A DNA stretch of 64,000 nt from Clostridia bacterium (GCA_017942005.1 JAGAVJ010000045.1:16092-80091); one strand, 5' to 3'. Positions 16,150 to 25,390 are shown, numbered from the stretch's first letter. Program-made: numbers and translations. The notes: generated by a model not told the origin, from the sequence alone.

Positions 16150-18123
16150 ATGAAAGTAAAAGATCTACGATATCGTCAGGTTCATTTAGACTTCCACACG
16201 TCCCCTGCAATTCCCTCTGTCGGAGAACGGTTCTCAAAAGAACAGTTTGCGGAAGCGCTCAAGCGCGGTCATGTTGATTCCATCACATTGTTTTCCAAAT
16301 GCCACCACGGATATTCTTATCATCCAACGAAAGTCAATCAGATGCATCCCGGATTAAAGTTTGATTTACTTGGAGAACAGCTGGATGTCTGCCGCGAACT
16401 TCATGTAAATGCTCCGGTCTATATTTCCGCCGGATTTGACGAAAAGGAAGCCAACATCCACCCCGAATGGCTGAACAAACCAACGCCTAATGCCGGAGCC
16501 GATTTCTTAAACGGTGCTTATTATAAGCTTTTCTGCTATAATACTCCATATATGGATCAACTGGAAGCAGAGGTTGCCGAGGTAATGGAGCGATATCATC
16601 CGATTGGAATCTTCCTTGATATCTCCGCAGTCCGTACCTGCTATTGCCAGAATTGTTTGAAATCAATGCGGGAAAAAGGACTGGATCCGCACAATCCTGC
16701 TGATGTTGCAAAACAGGGCGAAGACGTATACGCAGAATACTGCCGTCGGATTGAACGCACCGTGCGCAAATATGATTCGGAGACGTATATTTTCCACAAT
16801 GCCGGCAACATCACACGCGGACGCCGTGATATTGCAGACTATAATACACACTTGGAACTGGAATCTCTGCCGACCGGCGGTTGGGGATATGACCACTTCC
16901 CAATGAGCGCGGCATATGTACGCAATCTCGGTATGGAATACCTTGGCATGACAGGTAAATTCCATACGACATGGGGCGAATTCGGCGGCTTTAAGCATCC
17001 CAACGCGCTGCGTTATGAAACGGCTTTGTCATTGGCATTCGGTGCGAAATGTTCCATTGGAGATCAGATGCATCCGTCTGGTGAAATGAACCTTTCCACA
17101 TATGATTTAATCGGTGCTGCCTATCAGGAAGTGGAAGCAAAAGAGAAATTCTGCCGCGGAACAAAAGCAGTTTCTGATATTGCAGTACTGTCCTGTGAAG
17201 CAGTCGCAAAAACAAATGACCGCAATTCCAAACCGGACATCGGCGCATGCAGAATGCTTCTGGAAGGAAAATATCTTTTTGACCTGATTGATTTGGAAAC
17301 AGCATTTGATGCGTACAAGCTTCTCATTTTACCGGATTCGATCCGATTGGATAACAGTCTGACGGCACGGCTGCAAGCATATCTGGAACATGGTGGGAAG
17401 ATCCTTGCGACCGGCACATCCGGTCTCGATCAAACAGAGGATGCATTTGCCATTGATCTCGGTGTGACCTACTGCGGCAAAAACGAATACCGTCCTTCCT
17501 ATATGGTGCCGGCAGAAACAACGAAAATGGTCAATGACAGTACCTCCTATGTCATGTATTCAGAGGCACAAAAGATTTCTGTGAATCCAGGAGCAAGTGT
17601 TTTTGCATACCGTGCAGAACCGTATTTCAACCGCACACCGGAACACTTCTCTTCTCATCAGCATACGCCGGATCAACCGGATTCCCGTTCTCCTGCCGCA
17701 GTGTATACAAGTCAAACAGCATATATCGGTTGGAACATCTTTGAAGATTATGCAACCAAAGGCAGCCTGTGTTTGAAGGAATTGTTCCTAAACGCTATGG
17801 AATATTTGCTTCACAATGAAAAAACAATCATCGTTGAGGGACTTCCGGACCGCGGCGTCGTAACATTGACAAAATCTTTGGACGGTCAAAAGATGTATGT
17901 CCATCTGCTGTTTGCACATACCTGTGTGCGCGGCAATGGCATTGAAGTCATTGAAGATATCGTTGATCTGCATCAGCTGAAGGTCTCGGTACGCGGTGTC
18001 CATCCAAAGGCGGTCAAATCACAGCCAGATAACACCGATATGGAATATGTGCAGAACGGAGATACCGTTACCATTCCCGTCCCGGTTTTATCGATGCATA
18101 AAATCATTGAATTGTCTTTATAA
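16150..18123 (+). CDS. GHL6-like glycoside hydrolase with beta-galactosidase trimerisation fold
   Basis: A 657-residue cytoplasmic protein. The N-terminal part (RQVHLDFHTSP, ITLFSKCHHGYSYHPTKV, FLDIS) matches the hypothetical glycosyl hydrolase 6 (GHL6) TIM-barrel type. Residues from about 380 (LSCEAVAKTND..., YKLLILPDSIRL) resemble the trimerisation domain of GH42 beta-galactosidases. Homologues are variously called alpha-amylase-family or fucosidase-like; the substrate is not established. GAAAGGA lies 10 bases before ATG 16150; earlier in-frame ATGs lack one. It ends in a terminator whose arm overlaps the promoter of the following sugar ABC transporter, suggesting a shared pathway but separate transcripts. 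Confidence 0.8.
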   Translation: MKVKDLRYRQVHLDFHTSPAIPSVGERFSKEQFAEALKRGHVDSITLFSKCHHGYSYHPTKVNQMHPGLKFDLLGEQLDVCRELHVNAPVYISAGFDEKEANIHPEWLNKPTPNAGADFLNGAYYKLFCYNTPYMDQLEAEVAEVMERYHPIGIFLDISAVRTCYCQNCLKSMREKGLDPHNPADVAKQGEDVYAEYCRRIERTVRKYDSETYIFHNAGNITRGRRDIADYNTHLELESLPTGGWGYDHFPMSAAYVRNLGMEYLGMTGKFHTTWGEFGGFKHPNALRYETALSLAFGAKCSIGDQMHPSGEMNLSTYDLIGAAYQEVEAKEKFCRGTKAVSDIAVLSCEAVAKTNDRNSKPDIGACRMLLEGKYLFDLIDLETAFDAYKLLILPDSIRLDNSLTARLQAYLEHGGKILATGTSGLDQTEDAFAIDLGVTYCGKNEYRPSYMVPAETTKMVNDSTSYVMYSEAQKISVNPGASVFAYRAEPYFNRTPEHFSSHQHTPDQPDSRSPAAVYTSQTAYIGWNIFEDYATKGSLCLKELFLNAMEYLLHNEKTIIVEGLPDRGVVTLTKSLDGQKMYVHLLFAHTCVRGNGIEVIEDIVDLHQLKVSVRGVHPKAVKSQPDNTDMEYVQNGDTVTIPVPVLSMHKIIELSL

Positions 18124-18140
18124 CGAAAACAAGACAAAAA

Positions 18141-18197
18141 GCAATAGCCGAAAAATTACCGGAAACCGTTGTGTTTTCGGTAATTTTTCTATTGCTA
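18141..18197 (+). terminator. Terminator after the GHL6-like gene
   Basis: Outer arms AGCAATAG/CTATTGCT enclose a strong stem AAAAATTACCG/CGGTAATTTTT. The right outer arm contains the -35 hexamer of the next promoter. Confidence 0.8.
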
Positions 18198-18220
18198 TTT
18201 TGCATCAGTTGTGGTATAAT
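18192..18220 (+). promoter_or_regulatory. Promoter of the sugar ABC operon
   Basis: TTGCTA (18192-18197), 17 bases, TATAAT (18215-18220). It leaves a 5' UTR of about 185 bases. Confidence 0.65.
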
Positions 18221-18264
18221 TTTTATGTATAAAGTAATATTTCCCAGCAAAAAAATATAAATTC

Positions 18265-18333
18265 AAAAATACGTGTCGTTGTATTTTTTGGTATTTACCG
18301 TAAAGAAAGCGATTTTTTTATAAAAACGACGCA
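18265..18333 (+). promoter_or_regulatory. Attenuator-like alternative hairpins in the ABC operon UTR
   Basis: AAAAATAC (18265-18272) pairs with GTATTTTT just before further T and GG, a terminator-like stem. Its loop GTGTCGTT can instead pair with AACGACGC (18325-18332). The two pairings exclude each other. This is suggestive only. Confidence 0.35.
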
Positions 18334-18412
18334 TCATATCTTTCCCCCTCAAATCCACAAGAAAGGACGTGTGATACAGCATCTCCATGCTGAATCTACA
18401 GAAGTCGTCATC

Positions 18413-19516
18413 ATGAAAGTAATCTTACAGAATCTGACAAAAACATTTCCGCCAAGAGGAAAAAAAGGCGCCGCCCCAGTGACTGCCGTCGACAATTTTA
18501 CATATGAAATCCCTGATGGAAAGCTGATCGGTCTGCTTGGGCCATCCGGATGTGGAAAAAGCACCACACTCAGTTTAATCTGTGGTCTGCAAAAACCAAC
18601 TTCCGGAAAAATTTTCTTTGGAGAAGATGATGTCACCGAGCTTCCGCCGGAAAACCGCGGTGTCGGCATGGTATTTCAGAACTATGCGCTTTACCCGCAT
18701 TTGACCGTACTTGAAAATATTATCTTCCCTCTGGAAAATCTGCGCGGCAAGGAGAAGATGACCAAAGCGGAGATGACAGCAAAAGCAAAGGAAATTGCTG
18801 CTCTTGTGCAGATTGATTCCCTGCTTGACCGTAAGCCAAGCGAGCTTTCCGGCGGTCAGCAGCAGCGCGTTGCCATTGCACGTGCGCTTGTGAAAGTACC
18901 GCGCGTATTGCTTCTGGACGAACCGCTTTCCAACCTGGACGCACGGCTCCGCCTGCAAACCCGTGAAGAAATTCGCCGTATTCAGCGGGAAACCGGCATT
19001 ACCACTGTGTTTGTAACCCATGACCAGGACGAAGCGATGAGTATTTCCGACCAGATCGTCGTGATGAAGGCAGGCGTCATTCAGCAAATCGGAGAACCGC
19101 AGGAGGTTTACAACAATCCTGCAAACCTTTTTGTCGCAAAATTTCTTGGAACACCGCCGATTAATGTATTCCATGGCAACGTTTCCGGCGGCAAGCTTTA
19201 TATCGGCGATGCCGCTGTGATGCAAACGAAAGGTGTTGACGACCGTGAGGTATTCATCGGCATACGTCCGGAAGGTTTTATCCCAACATCGGAGGGTGCA
19301 CTGATCTGTGCGCAAAAACATATGGAAGTCATGGGACGGGATATCAGCATCATATCCACACATCCATCCTGTACAGCGCCGACCATCCGTACCATTATCA
19401 GCGCGGAAACCGATGTGAATACACTGGCAGAAACCGTTCGTTATGCATTAAAACCCGGGAAAGTGTTCCTGTTTGATAGAGAAACAGAAGTACGTATCCC
19501 ATGCAATTTTGTGTGA
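18413..19516 (+). CDS. Sugar ABC transporter ATPase (UgpC/MsmK-like)
   Basis: A 367-residue ATPase that powers a carbohydrate importer. Walker A GPSGCGKS, Q-loop FQNYALYPHLT, signature LSGGQQQRVAIARAL and Walker B VLLLDEPLSNLD are intact, and a C-terminal OB/TOBE domain follows (IGIRPEGF). In many Firmicutes this subunit is a lone shared gene; here it heads an operon with both permeases and the binding protein, which suggests dedicated use. The start at 18413 fits the homologous start MKVILQNLTK. GAAAGGA (18361-18367) is far away, with a CAGCAT/ATGCTG hairpin between, and the tail is GTCGTCATCATG, a variant of the leader family. Confidence 0.93.
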   Translation: MKVILQNLTKTFPPRGKKGAAPVTAVDNFTYEIPDGKLIGLLGPSGCGKSTTLSLICGLQKPTSGKIFFGEDDVTELPPENRGVGMVFQNYALYPHLTVLENIIFPLENLRGKEKMTKAEMTAKAKEIAALVQIDSLLDRKPSELSGGQQQRVAIARALVKVPRVLLLDEPLSNLDARLRLQTREEIRRIQRETGITTVFVTHDQDEAMSISDQIVVMKAGVIQQIGEPQEVYNNPANLFVAKFLGTPPINVFHGNVSGGKLYIGDAAVMQTKGVDDREVFIGIRPEGFIPTSEGALICAQKHMEVMGRDISIISTHPSCTAPTIRTIISAETDVNTLAETVRYALKPGKVFLFDRETEVRIPCNFV

Positions 19517-19533
19517 GGTGACCGGACAGAAAC

Positions 19534-19632
19534 CTGAAATGAGAATTTTCAGACCATGTTTTTTTGACTTCGTCACAATCTCGGTTAGAAAGGAAAAACT
19601 TTTACGATGTAAAGGTTTTGGTCATATTTATG
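19534..19632 (+). promoter_or_regulatory. Structured leader of permease 1
   Basis: Hairpin CTGAAAT/ATTTTCAG (19534-19552); TTGAC/GTCA stem (19564-19576); GAAAGGA; hairpin AACTTTTAC/GTAAAGGTT (19597-19617, one T-G pair); then TTGGTCATATTTATG ending on the start codon. It lies inside the operon with no promoter seen. Confidence 0.65.
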
Positions 19633-20520
19633 GAGAAACATAACACAAAAGCCTGGCTGTACCTTCTGCCAGCAATTCTGTTCCTTGGCGCCTTTTTGGT
19701 GTATCCTTTGATCGATGTATTCATTTATTCATTTGAAGAAGGCTATAATTCCGCTTCTCAGACCTATTTTGGCGTCGGCGGTTTTAATTATTCTTATGTG
19801 CTGCATGATCCCTATTTTTTACAGGCAGTAAAAAACACCTTTATTCTTGTAATCATTACTGTCCCACTTTCCACAGGTCTCGCGCTTTTGATATCGGTTG
19901 GACTTTCCTCCATTCAAAAGCTGCGCAGCCTGTTCCAGACCGTGTACTTTTTGCCGTATGTTACCAATACGCTTGCTGTCGGTCTTGTCTTTATGGTGCT
20001 GTTTAAAAAGACAGCCTATACCGACGGTCTTGCCAATCTGGTACTGCAATTGTTCGGCGCCGGTCCCATTGACTTTATCGATGGTCCGTACTGGGCAAAA
20101 ATGTTTGTTCTTTGCTTTTATACCATCTGGGTTGTTATGCCGTTCAAAATTTTGATTCTGACAAGTGCACTTGCGTCTGTGAATCAGGATTACTACAATG
20201 CAGCGCGTGTAGACGGTACCTCCAAATTCCGGATTTTCCGCAAGATTACGCTGCCAATGATTTCACCCATGCTGTTTTATCTTGTCATCACCGGATTCAT
20301 CGGTGCTTTTAAAGCGTATTCGGACGCGGTGGCGCTGTTTGGTACCAATTTGAATGCCGCCGAAATGAATACCATTGTCGGCTATGTCTATGATATGCTG
20401 TACGGAGACTCCGGCGGATATCCGTCCTACGCTTCCTCCGCAGCGATTCTTTTATTCGCGATTGTAATGACAATTACCTGCATCAATCTTCTTGTCAGTC
20501 GTAAACATGTTCATTATTGA
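19630..20520 (+). CDS. Sugar ABC transporter permease 1
   Basis: A 296-residue MalF/UgpA-type membrane protein with six hydrophobic segments. The EAA-like cytoplasmic loop DYYNAARVDGTSKFRIFRKITLP, which docks on the ATPase, lies about residue 190. The start codon is the ATG ending the leader tail; the preceding TTG (19618) would add four residues. Its order after the ATPase and before permease 2 and the binding protein defines one importer. The substrate is unknown; neighbouring glycosidases suggest an oligosaccharide. Confidence 0.93.
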   Translation: MEKHNTKAWLYLLPAILFLGAFLVYPLIDVFIYSFEEGYNSASQTYFGVGGFNYSYVLHDPYFLQAVKNTFILVIITVPLSTGLALLISVGLSSIQKLRSLFQTVYFLPYVTNTLAVGLVFMVLFKKTAYTDGLANLVLQLFGAGPIDFIDGPYWAKMFVLCFYTIWVVMPFKILILTSALASVNQDYYNAARVDGTSKFRIFRKITLPMISPMLFYLVITGFIGAFKAYSDAVALFGTNLNAAEMNTIVGYVYDMLYGDSGGYPSYASSAAILLFAIVMTITCINLLVSRKHVHY

Positions 20521-20566
20521 CATGGATTCTTTTAAAGAAGCGTATCCTTTCCAATAAAGAAAGGAA

Positions 20567-20777
20567 GGGGCTGTTGCAAATTGAAAATTTGCAACAGCCC
20601 GGGATCACGAAGTGATCCGAATTCGGCGTTTTCACAGTGGATTTTGTCAAAAATACACTGTGAAATTTCGCTTGAAAAAGCGAAAAGACGAATTTTATAG
20701 GATGGAGCATGTTAATGCGACAGCCCGATGGTCATAAAAATGATTCGTTGCAAAGGAGACTTCGCTTATGCGAAGCT
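20567..20777 (+). repeat. Stacked palindromes and double SD-hairpin leader of permease 2
   Basis: GGGCTGTTGCAAATT/AATTTGCAACAGCCC (20568-20600), CGGGATCACGAAGTGATCCG, TTTTCACAGTG/CACTGTGAAA and CTTGAAAAAGCG form a cluster that is the inverted version of that at 1525-1660, with one extra hairpin. The tail ATGGTCATAAAAATG (20728-20742) follows. A second module comes next: AAAGGAG, hairpin CTTCGC/GCGAAG (20760-20775), then ATGGTCTTTCTCATG. The first tail opens a 36-codon ORF that overlaps the permease start. Confidence 0.65.
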
Positions 20778-20789
20778 ATGGTCTTTCTC

Positions 20790-21665
20790 ATGGATAATCA
20801 ATCAAACTATACACATATTGAAAAAAGAACCAATCTGAAAAATACGATCACAAAAGTGATTGTATATATTGGATTGGGTTTATGGGCACTGATGGTGCTG
20901 TTCCCCTTTTATTGGATGGTTTTAACCTCTGTAAAAAGCTATGGTTCCTACAACACGGAATACATCCCCAAATTTTTCACCGCATCTCCGACACTGCAAA
21001 ATTACATAGATGCGTTTACTACCGTCAACTTGGCGCAGTATTTTCTCAACACCCTGATTTTTACGTTAGCAACAACTGCCCTGATGCTGCTTGTGATCAT
21101 CCCTGCGGCATTTGCATTTGCAAGACTGCAATTCCGTTTTAAAAATATGGTATTTACCTTGTTTCTTTCATTTATGATGATCCCGAATGAACTTGTCATC
21201 ATCACAAATTATTCGACCATTACCAACCTCAATTTAAGAAATACCTTTGCCGGTTTAATTCTTCCGTCGGTCGCGTCTGTCTTTTATATTTATTTATTGA
21301 AGGAAAACTTCGCGCAGATTCCAGATGAATTATATTATGCGGCAAAGGTGGACGGCACTTCCGATTTTAAATATTTATGGAAAGTCATGATGCCCATTTG
21401 CAAACCGACCGTTGTTACCGTTACGATTTTAAAAATCATTGAATGCTGGAATTCCTATGTGTGGCCGCGTCTGATCACAGACGATCCTGCATACTATCTT
21501 GTCTCCAATGGAATTCAGGAAATCCGCGAAAACGGATTTGGCCGCGAAAATATCCCTGCCATGATGGCAGCTGTCACCGTCATTTCCATACCGCTTGTTG
21601 TGCTGTTTCTGATTTTCCGTAAAAAAATTATGGCAGGTGTGGCAAGAGGAGGTACCAAAGGATGA
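20790..21665 (+). CDS. Sugar ABC transporter permease 2
   Basis: A 291-residue MalG/UgpE-type permease with six hydrophobic segments and the EAA loop ELYYAAKVDGTSDFKYLWKVMMP near residue 185. The start at 20790 is the second ATG of the tail ATGGTCTTTCTCATG; 20778 is the alternative. Its stop overlaps the binding-protein ATG (ATGA), so the two are coupled. It pairs with permease 1 to form the heterodimeric pore. Confidence 0.93.
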   Translation: MDNQSNYTHIEKRTNLKNTITKVIVYIGLGLWALMVLFPFYWMVLTSVKSYGSYNTEYIPKFFTASPTLQNYIDAFTTVNLAQYFLNTLIFTLATTALMLLVIIPAAFAFARLQFRFKNMVFTLFLSFMMIPNELVIITNYSTITNLNLRNTFAGLILPSVASVFYIYLLKENFAQIPDELYYAAKVDGTSDFKYLWKVMMPICKPTVVTVTILKIIECWNSYVWPRLITDDPAYYLVSNGIQEIRENGFGRENIPAMMAAVTVISIPLVVLFLIFRKKIMAGVARGGTKG

Positions 21666-23260
21666 AACGATATTGTATACTTCCACTCTGTCTCCTGATA
21701 TGTTTCTTTTCTCTTTCTGTAATGAGCTGTCATGGATCCAGGGGAATGGATGCATTTGAAATGCCGAAGGTCTTTGATACCACACGCAATTATGAAATTA
21801 CGTTCTGGGCAAAAAACGATACCAATAAAGCGCAGACCAACGTGTATGAGCAAGCCATTGCCGATTTTGAAGCGCTGTATCCGAATATCAAGGTCAATAT
21901 GCGGCTATATACGGATTATGGCAGAATCTACAACGACGTCATCACCAACATTGCCACCCATACAACGCCTAACATCTGCATCACGTATCCAGATCATATT
22001 GCGACATATTTGACCGGAAACAACGTCATCGTCCCATTGGATACACTCATGCATGATGAAAACTACGGTCTTGGTGGGACAAACGTCCTGTTTGACAGCC
22101 CGTCCGCAGAGGAAATCGTTCCGCAGTTTCTGTCGGAAGGCGTCATCGGCGGCGTCCAGTATGCACTGCCGTATATGCGCTCTACAGAAGCATGCTATAT
22201 TAATAAAACCTATGTAGAAAAGCTTGGTTATACCCTTCCCCAAACACTGACGTGGGATTTTGTCTGGGAAGTATCCGCCGCAGCTGCAAAGCAGGATGAT
22301 GACGGTACCTATTTGGTCAATGGTCAAAAGGTCATGATCCCGTTTATTTATAAGTCCACCGATAATATGATGATACAGATGCTGAAACAGCAAAATGCTG
22401 GCTATTCTACCGAAGACGGACAAATTCTGCTTTTCAATGACATGACAAAATCTCTACTGTATCAAATTGCGGAATATACCCAAAAAGGCGCATTTTCCAC
22501 ATTTAAAATTTCCAGCTATCCTGCAAACTTCTTAAATGCCGGTCAATGCATTTTTGCCGTCGACTCTACCGCAGGTGCAACCTGGATGGGTACAGATGCA
22601 CCGCTTTCCGATATTTCTGAGGAAAATCTGGTGAGATTTGAGACCGTTGTCATGCCAATCCCTCAATTTGATCCGGATAATCCGCGTATGATCTCCCAGG
22701 GACCGTCCATGTGTATCTTCAATAAAGAGGATCCGCAGGAGGTCATGGCATCGTGGCTGTTTATGCAATATCTTTTGACAGACGATGTTCAGATTGGGTA
22801 TGCACAGACAGAAGGATATGTTCCGGTGACCACAAAAGCACAGAATACAGAAGCCTACCAAAACTACTTAAGTCAGGCAGGTATAGACAATTCCCTGCAC
22901 TATGCCATTAAAATTGAAGCCTCCAAGCTTCTTTTAGAGCATACCGACAGTACCTTTGTCACACCGGTGTTCAACGGTTCGACTTCCCTGCGTGACGCCG
23001 CTGGACAGCTCATTGAATCCGTTACAAAATCGGTTCGGCGTAAGGAAACCGTCGACGATGACTATATGGAAAAGCTGTTTGATGACACCGTTTCCCTATA
23101 CCGTCTCGACAATCAAAACGCTTCTGTGACGGATACGGGCAAGACCGATTTGGGTCCGCTTCCTCCCACTGCTGTCATACTGCTTGTCTCTCTTGGCATC
23201 ACCTGGTTGTTGATTTTTGCCTATCTTGCCGTTCAAAAACTAAAAAAATCAAAAAATTAA
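21662..23260 (+). CDS. Sugar-binding lipoprotein with extra C-terminal membrane anchor
   Basis: A 532-residue family 1 extracellular solute-binding protein. The signal peptide ends in the lipobox VMSC with lipidated C23. The body has the family-1 pattern (EITFWAKNDTN..., ALPYMRSTEACYINKTYVEKLG). Unusually, the last 30 residues form a clear transmembrane helix (about 503-525, LLVSLGITWLLIFAYLAV) followed by KLKKSKN, so the protein seems tethered at both ends. The stop codon lies inside the left 30-bp direct repeat of the IS, so the very end could have been reshaped by the insertion, though the helix is upstream of it. Confidence 0.92.
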   Translation: MKRYCILPLCLLICFFSLSVMSCHGSRGMDAFEMPKVFDTTRNYEITFWAKNDTNKAQTNVYEQAIADFEALYPNIKVNMRLYTDYGRIYNDVITNIATHTTPNICITYPDHIATYLTGNNVIVPLDTLMHDENYGLGGTNVLFDSPSAEEIVPQFLSEGVIGGVQYALPYMRSTEACYINKTYVEKLGYTLPQTLTWDFVWEVSAAAAKQDDDGTYLVNGQKVMIPFIYKSTDNMMIQMLKQQNAGYSTEDGQILLFNDMTKSLLYQIAEYTQKGAFSTFKISSYPANFLNAGQCIFAVDSTAGATWMGTDAPLSDISEENLVRFETVVMPIPQFDPDNPRMISQGPSMCIFNKEDPQEVMASWLFMQYLLTDDVQIGYAQTEGYVPVTTKAQNTEAYQNYLSQAGIDNSLHYAIKIEASKLLLEHTDSTFVTPVFNGSTSLRDAAGQLIESVTKSVRRKETVDDDYMEKLFDDTVSLYRLDNQNASVTDTGKTDLGPLPPTAVILLVSLGITWLLIFAYLAVQKLKKSKN

Positions 23261-23271
23261 CGAGGATGTAT
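23242..23271. repeat. Left 30-bp direct repeat flanking the IS
   Basis: Thirty bases, from AAAAAAATC to GGATGTAT, identical to 24436-24465. It contains the stop codon of the binding-protein gene. Confidence 0.85.
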
Positions 23272-24435
23272 GTGATAAAATGATATGAGCCAATAAAAAA
23301 AGAGGAAAAAACTCCAAAGATATGGTATAATAGAATCACCACAAACCATCAAAGCATATCAAAGGAGAATCTTCCCATGAATATTATAACACAAGAAGCA
23401 CGAAGACGTCAAGCGGTAGTTAAACTATCAAAGAGAAAAGGCAAAAGTTTTGCAAGCAGAATATACGGAGTGAGCTTGTCAAGTGTCAAACGATGGTGTA
23501 AACGTTATGACGGAGATTGGAGATCATTAGTGGAAAGGTCACACCGTCCGAAAAGTCATCCCAAGAGGCACACGAAGGAGGAAGAAAAAAACATAATGAA
23601 AGCGTATAAGGAGCAATATCAGCGTTATGGATGGGATGGAGTATATGACGCAGCAGTCAAGGCAGGGTATACGCGCAGCTTCAGCGGAATGATATACGCA
23701 GCAAAACGAATGGGACTTGGATCTGGGATGAAGGATAAAAAGCAGCCACGCACCAATAAAAGCCGATATCCTGAGCTGACATACCCAGGCGAAAAGGTAC
23801 AAATAGATGTAAAAGAAGTACCATATGCCTGCTTAAGAGGCGCATTAAGGCGTGATGGCAAGCATTTGTACCAGTGGACAGCAATTGATGAGTGTACTCG
23901 TATCCGTTTTGTATATGGGTTTGAAGAACATACGCCTGAGAACACAGTTAAGTTTCTGAAAATGCTGATTAAAGTTTTTCCATTCCCAATAAAGACAATA
24001 CAAACAGATAATGGCACTGAATTCACATACAAATTCATCAGCGATACGGAAAGAAGCCCAATGGATACATATCTTGAGAAATTTGGAATAGAGCATATCC
24101 TAATCCCACCGAGAACTCCATGGCATAACGGCAAAGTAGAACGCAGTCACCGTAATGATCAACGCTATTTCTATGATTGGGAAAAGTTCAAATCAGTTGA
24201 AGAATTGAATCAGAAGCTCAAAGAGCACCTCAAATGGAGTAATAACAAGATTATGCGTACACTTGGCAATAAAAGCCCGAACCAGCTACTCAAGGAGAAG
24301 CTGGCGGTTTAAGTCGCCGCAATTGTAAGCCCCTATACTTCGCTTACGGCTCCGTTCCGTGGCTTACAATTGCCATTATCCATATCTTTTTATTTCTTTT
24401 CCATCTTTTTGGGTCATATCTATTTACAACGCAGA
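23272..24435 (+). mobile_element. IS481-family-like insertion sequence
   Basis: About 1.16 kb with one transposase gene. Imperfect terminal inverted repeats are visible: left TGATATGAGCCA...AAAGATATGGTATAAT, right (inverted) AGATATGACCCA...AAAGATATGGATAAT. A promoter-like TATAAT lies in the left end. Exact tips are uncertain: the right inverted repeat seems to end near 24428, leaving about 8 bases before the direct repeat. Confidence 0.8.
23377..24312 (+). CDS. IS481-type DDE transposase
   Basis: A 311-residue transposase. The N-terminal helix-turn-helix region (residues 10-60, SFASRIYGVSLSSVKRWCKRY) is followed by an rve-type catalytic core. Acidic residues are placed as in DDE enzymes: D in VQIDVKEV, D in IQTDNGTEF and E in NGKVERSHRND. 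The frame is intact, so the element may be active. Unlike IS3 there is no second orfA and no frameshift. AAAGGAG precedes the ATG. Confidence 0.92.
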   Translation: MNIITQEARRRQAVVKLSKRKGKSFASRIYGVSLSSVKRWCKRYDGDWRSLVERSHRPKSHPKRHTKEEEKNIMKAYKEQYQRYGWDGVYDAAVKAGYTRSFSGMIYAAKRMGLGSGMKDKKQPRTNKSRYPELTYPGEKVQIDVKEVPYACLRGALRRDGKHLYQWTAIDECTRIRFVYGFEEHTPENTVKFLKMLIKVFPFPIKTIQTDNGTEFTYKFISDTERSPMDTYLEKFGIEHILIPPRTPWHNGKVERSHRNDQRYFYDWEKFKSVEELNQKLKEHLKWSNNKIMRTLGNKSPNQLLKEKLAV

Positions 24436-24465
24436 AAAAAAATCAAAAAATTAACGAGGATGTAT
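24436..24465. repeat. Right 30-bp direct repeat flanking the IS
   Basis: Identical to 23242-23271. Its last base is the first of the TTGACT -35 hexamer of the lipoprotein gene promoter. Confidence 0.85.
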
Positions 24466-24492
24466 TGACTTTTTTTAAAATATGAGTATAAT
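24465..24492 (+). promoter_or_regulatory. Promoter of the lipoprotein gene
   Basis: TTGACT (24465-24470), 16 bases, TATAAT (24487-24492), immediately after the IS direct repeat. Confidence 0.7.
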
Positions 24493-24609
24493 ATAGTATA
24501 AGCATACTGTAAATTTAGGTGACAGTTATGTGTACATAGACACTGTCCGCATCACACAGAGCAATTTGTTTTTCGTGCGCGGTCGGTGAATACAAAAGGA
24601 GAAATCATC

Positions 24610-25350
24610 ATGAAAAAGATCATTGCATTACTCATGGCATGTATCCTTGTGTTCGCATTTGTCGGATGCAATTCTGAAAAGAAGGATGATGTCAATACCA
24701 AGTCGGAAGGTGTTATGACATATGCAGAATACATGGCAGCCGCAAACGACACGCAGGTTGTCATTGAAGCATATGTGCAGGCAAAGCAGTCCTGGTGGGA
24801 AGACAAAGCCACTGTTTACGCACAGGACAAAGACGGCGCTTACTTCCTCTACAACATGGCATGTTCCCAAGAGGATTATGCAAAGCTGACAACCGGCACA
24901 AAGATCAAGGTCACCGGCTACAAAGGCGAATGGGCTGGCGAAATTGAAATTATGGATGCAACTTTCGAGATTGAAGACGGCAATTTTGTCGCGACTGCAT
25001 TTGACGCAACCGCTCTGCTTGGAACGGACGACCTGATCAAGCATCAGAACGAATTTGTATCGTTCAAGGGTATGACTGTTGCTGCAAGCACTGATGCAAA
25101 TGGAAATGAAGCTGCGTTCCTTTATAACTGGGACGGTTCCGGTGAAGAAGGCAACGACCTGTATTTCAACGTTTCCTACAATGGTCAGACCTACACCTTT
25201 ACTGTAGAATCTTACCTCTGCGACAGCTCCACAGAAGTGTATTCCGCTGTTAAGAACCTGAAGATTGGTGATAAGATCGATATGGAAGGTTTCCTGTACT
25301 GGTATGAAGGTGTCAACCCGCACATCACCAAGGTTACCGCTGCACAGTAA
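24610..25350 (+). CDS. Lipoprotein with OB-fold-like domains
   Basis: A 246-residue secreted lipoprotein; the signal peptide ends at lipobox FVGC with C20. The mature part has two similar segments around TGTKIKVTGYKGEWAGEIEI and NLKIGDKIDMEGFLYWYEGVNPHITKV, which resemble OB-fold domains of the kind often found in extracytoplasmic Firmicute proteins. The function is unknown. Start 24610 fits AAAAGGAG 8 bases upstream; GTG 24586 has no ribosome binding site. Its own promoter and terminator frame it as a single gene. Confidence 0.85.
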   Translation: MKKIIALLMACILVFAFVGCNSEKKDDVNTKSEGVMTYAEYMAAANDTQVVIEAYVQAKQSWWEDKATVYAQDKDGAYFLYNMACSQEDYAKLTTGTKIKVTGYKGEWAGEIEIMDATFEIEDGNFVATAFDATALLGTDDLIKHQNEFVSFKGMTVAASTDANGNEAAFLYNWDGSGEEGNDLYFNVSYNGQTYTFTVESYLCDSSTEVYSAVKNLKIGDKIDMEGFLYWYEGVNPHITKVTAAQ

Positions 25351-25390
25351 GCAATCGGGCTGCAGCCACAAAACAATGTAAAAAAAATTG

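Noticed and set aside
18575..19363. 262-codon minus-strand ORF opposite the ABC ATPase
   Set aside because: Shadow of a fully conserved ATPase gene.
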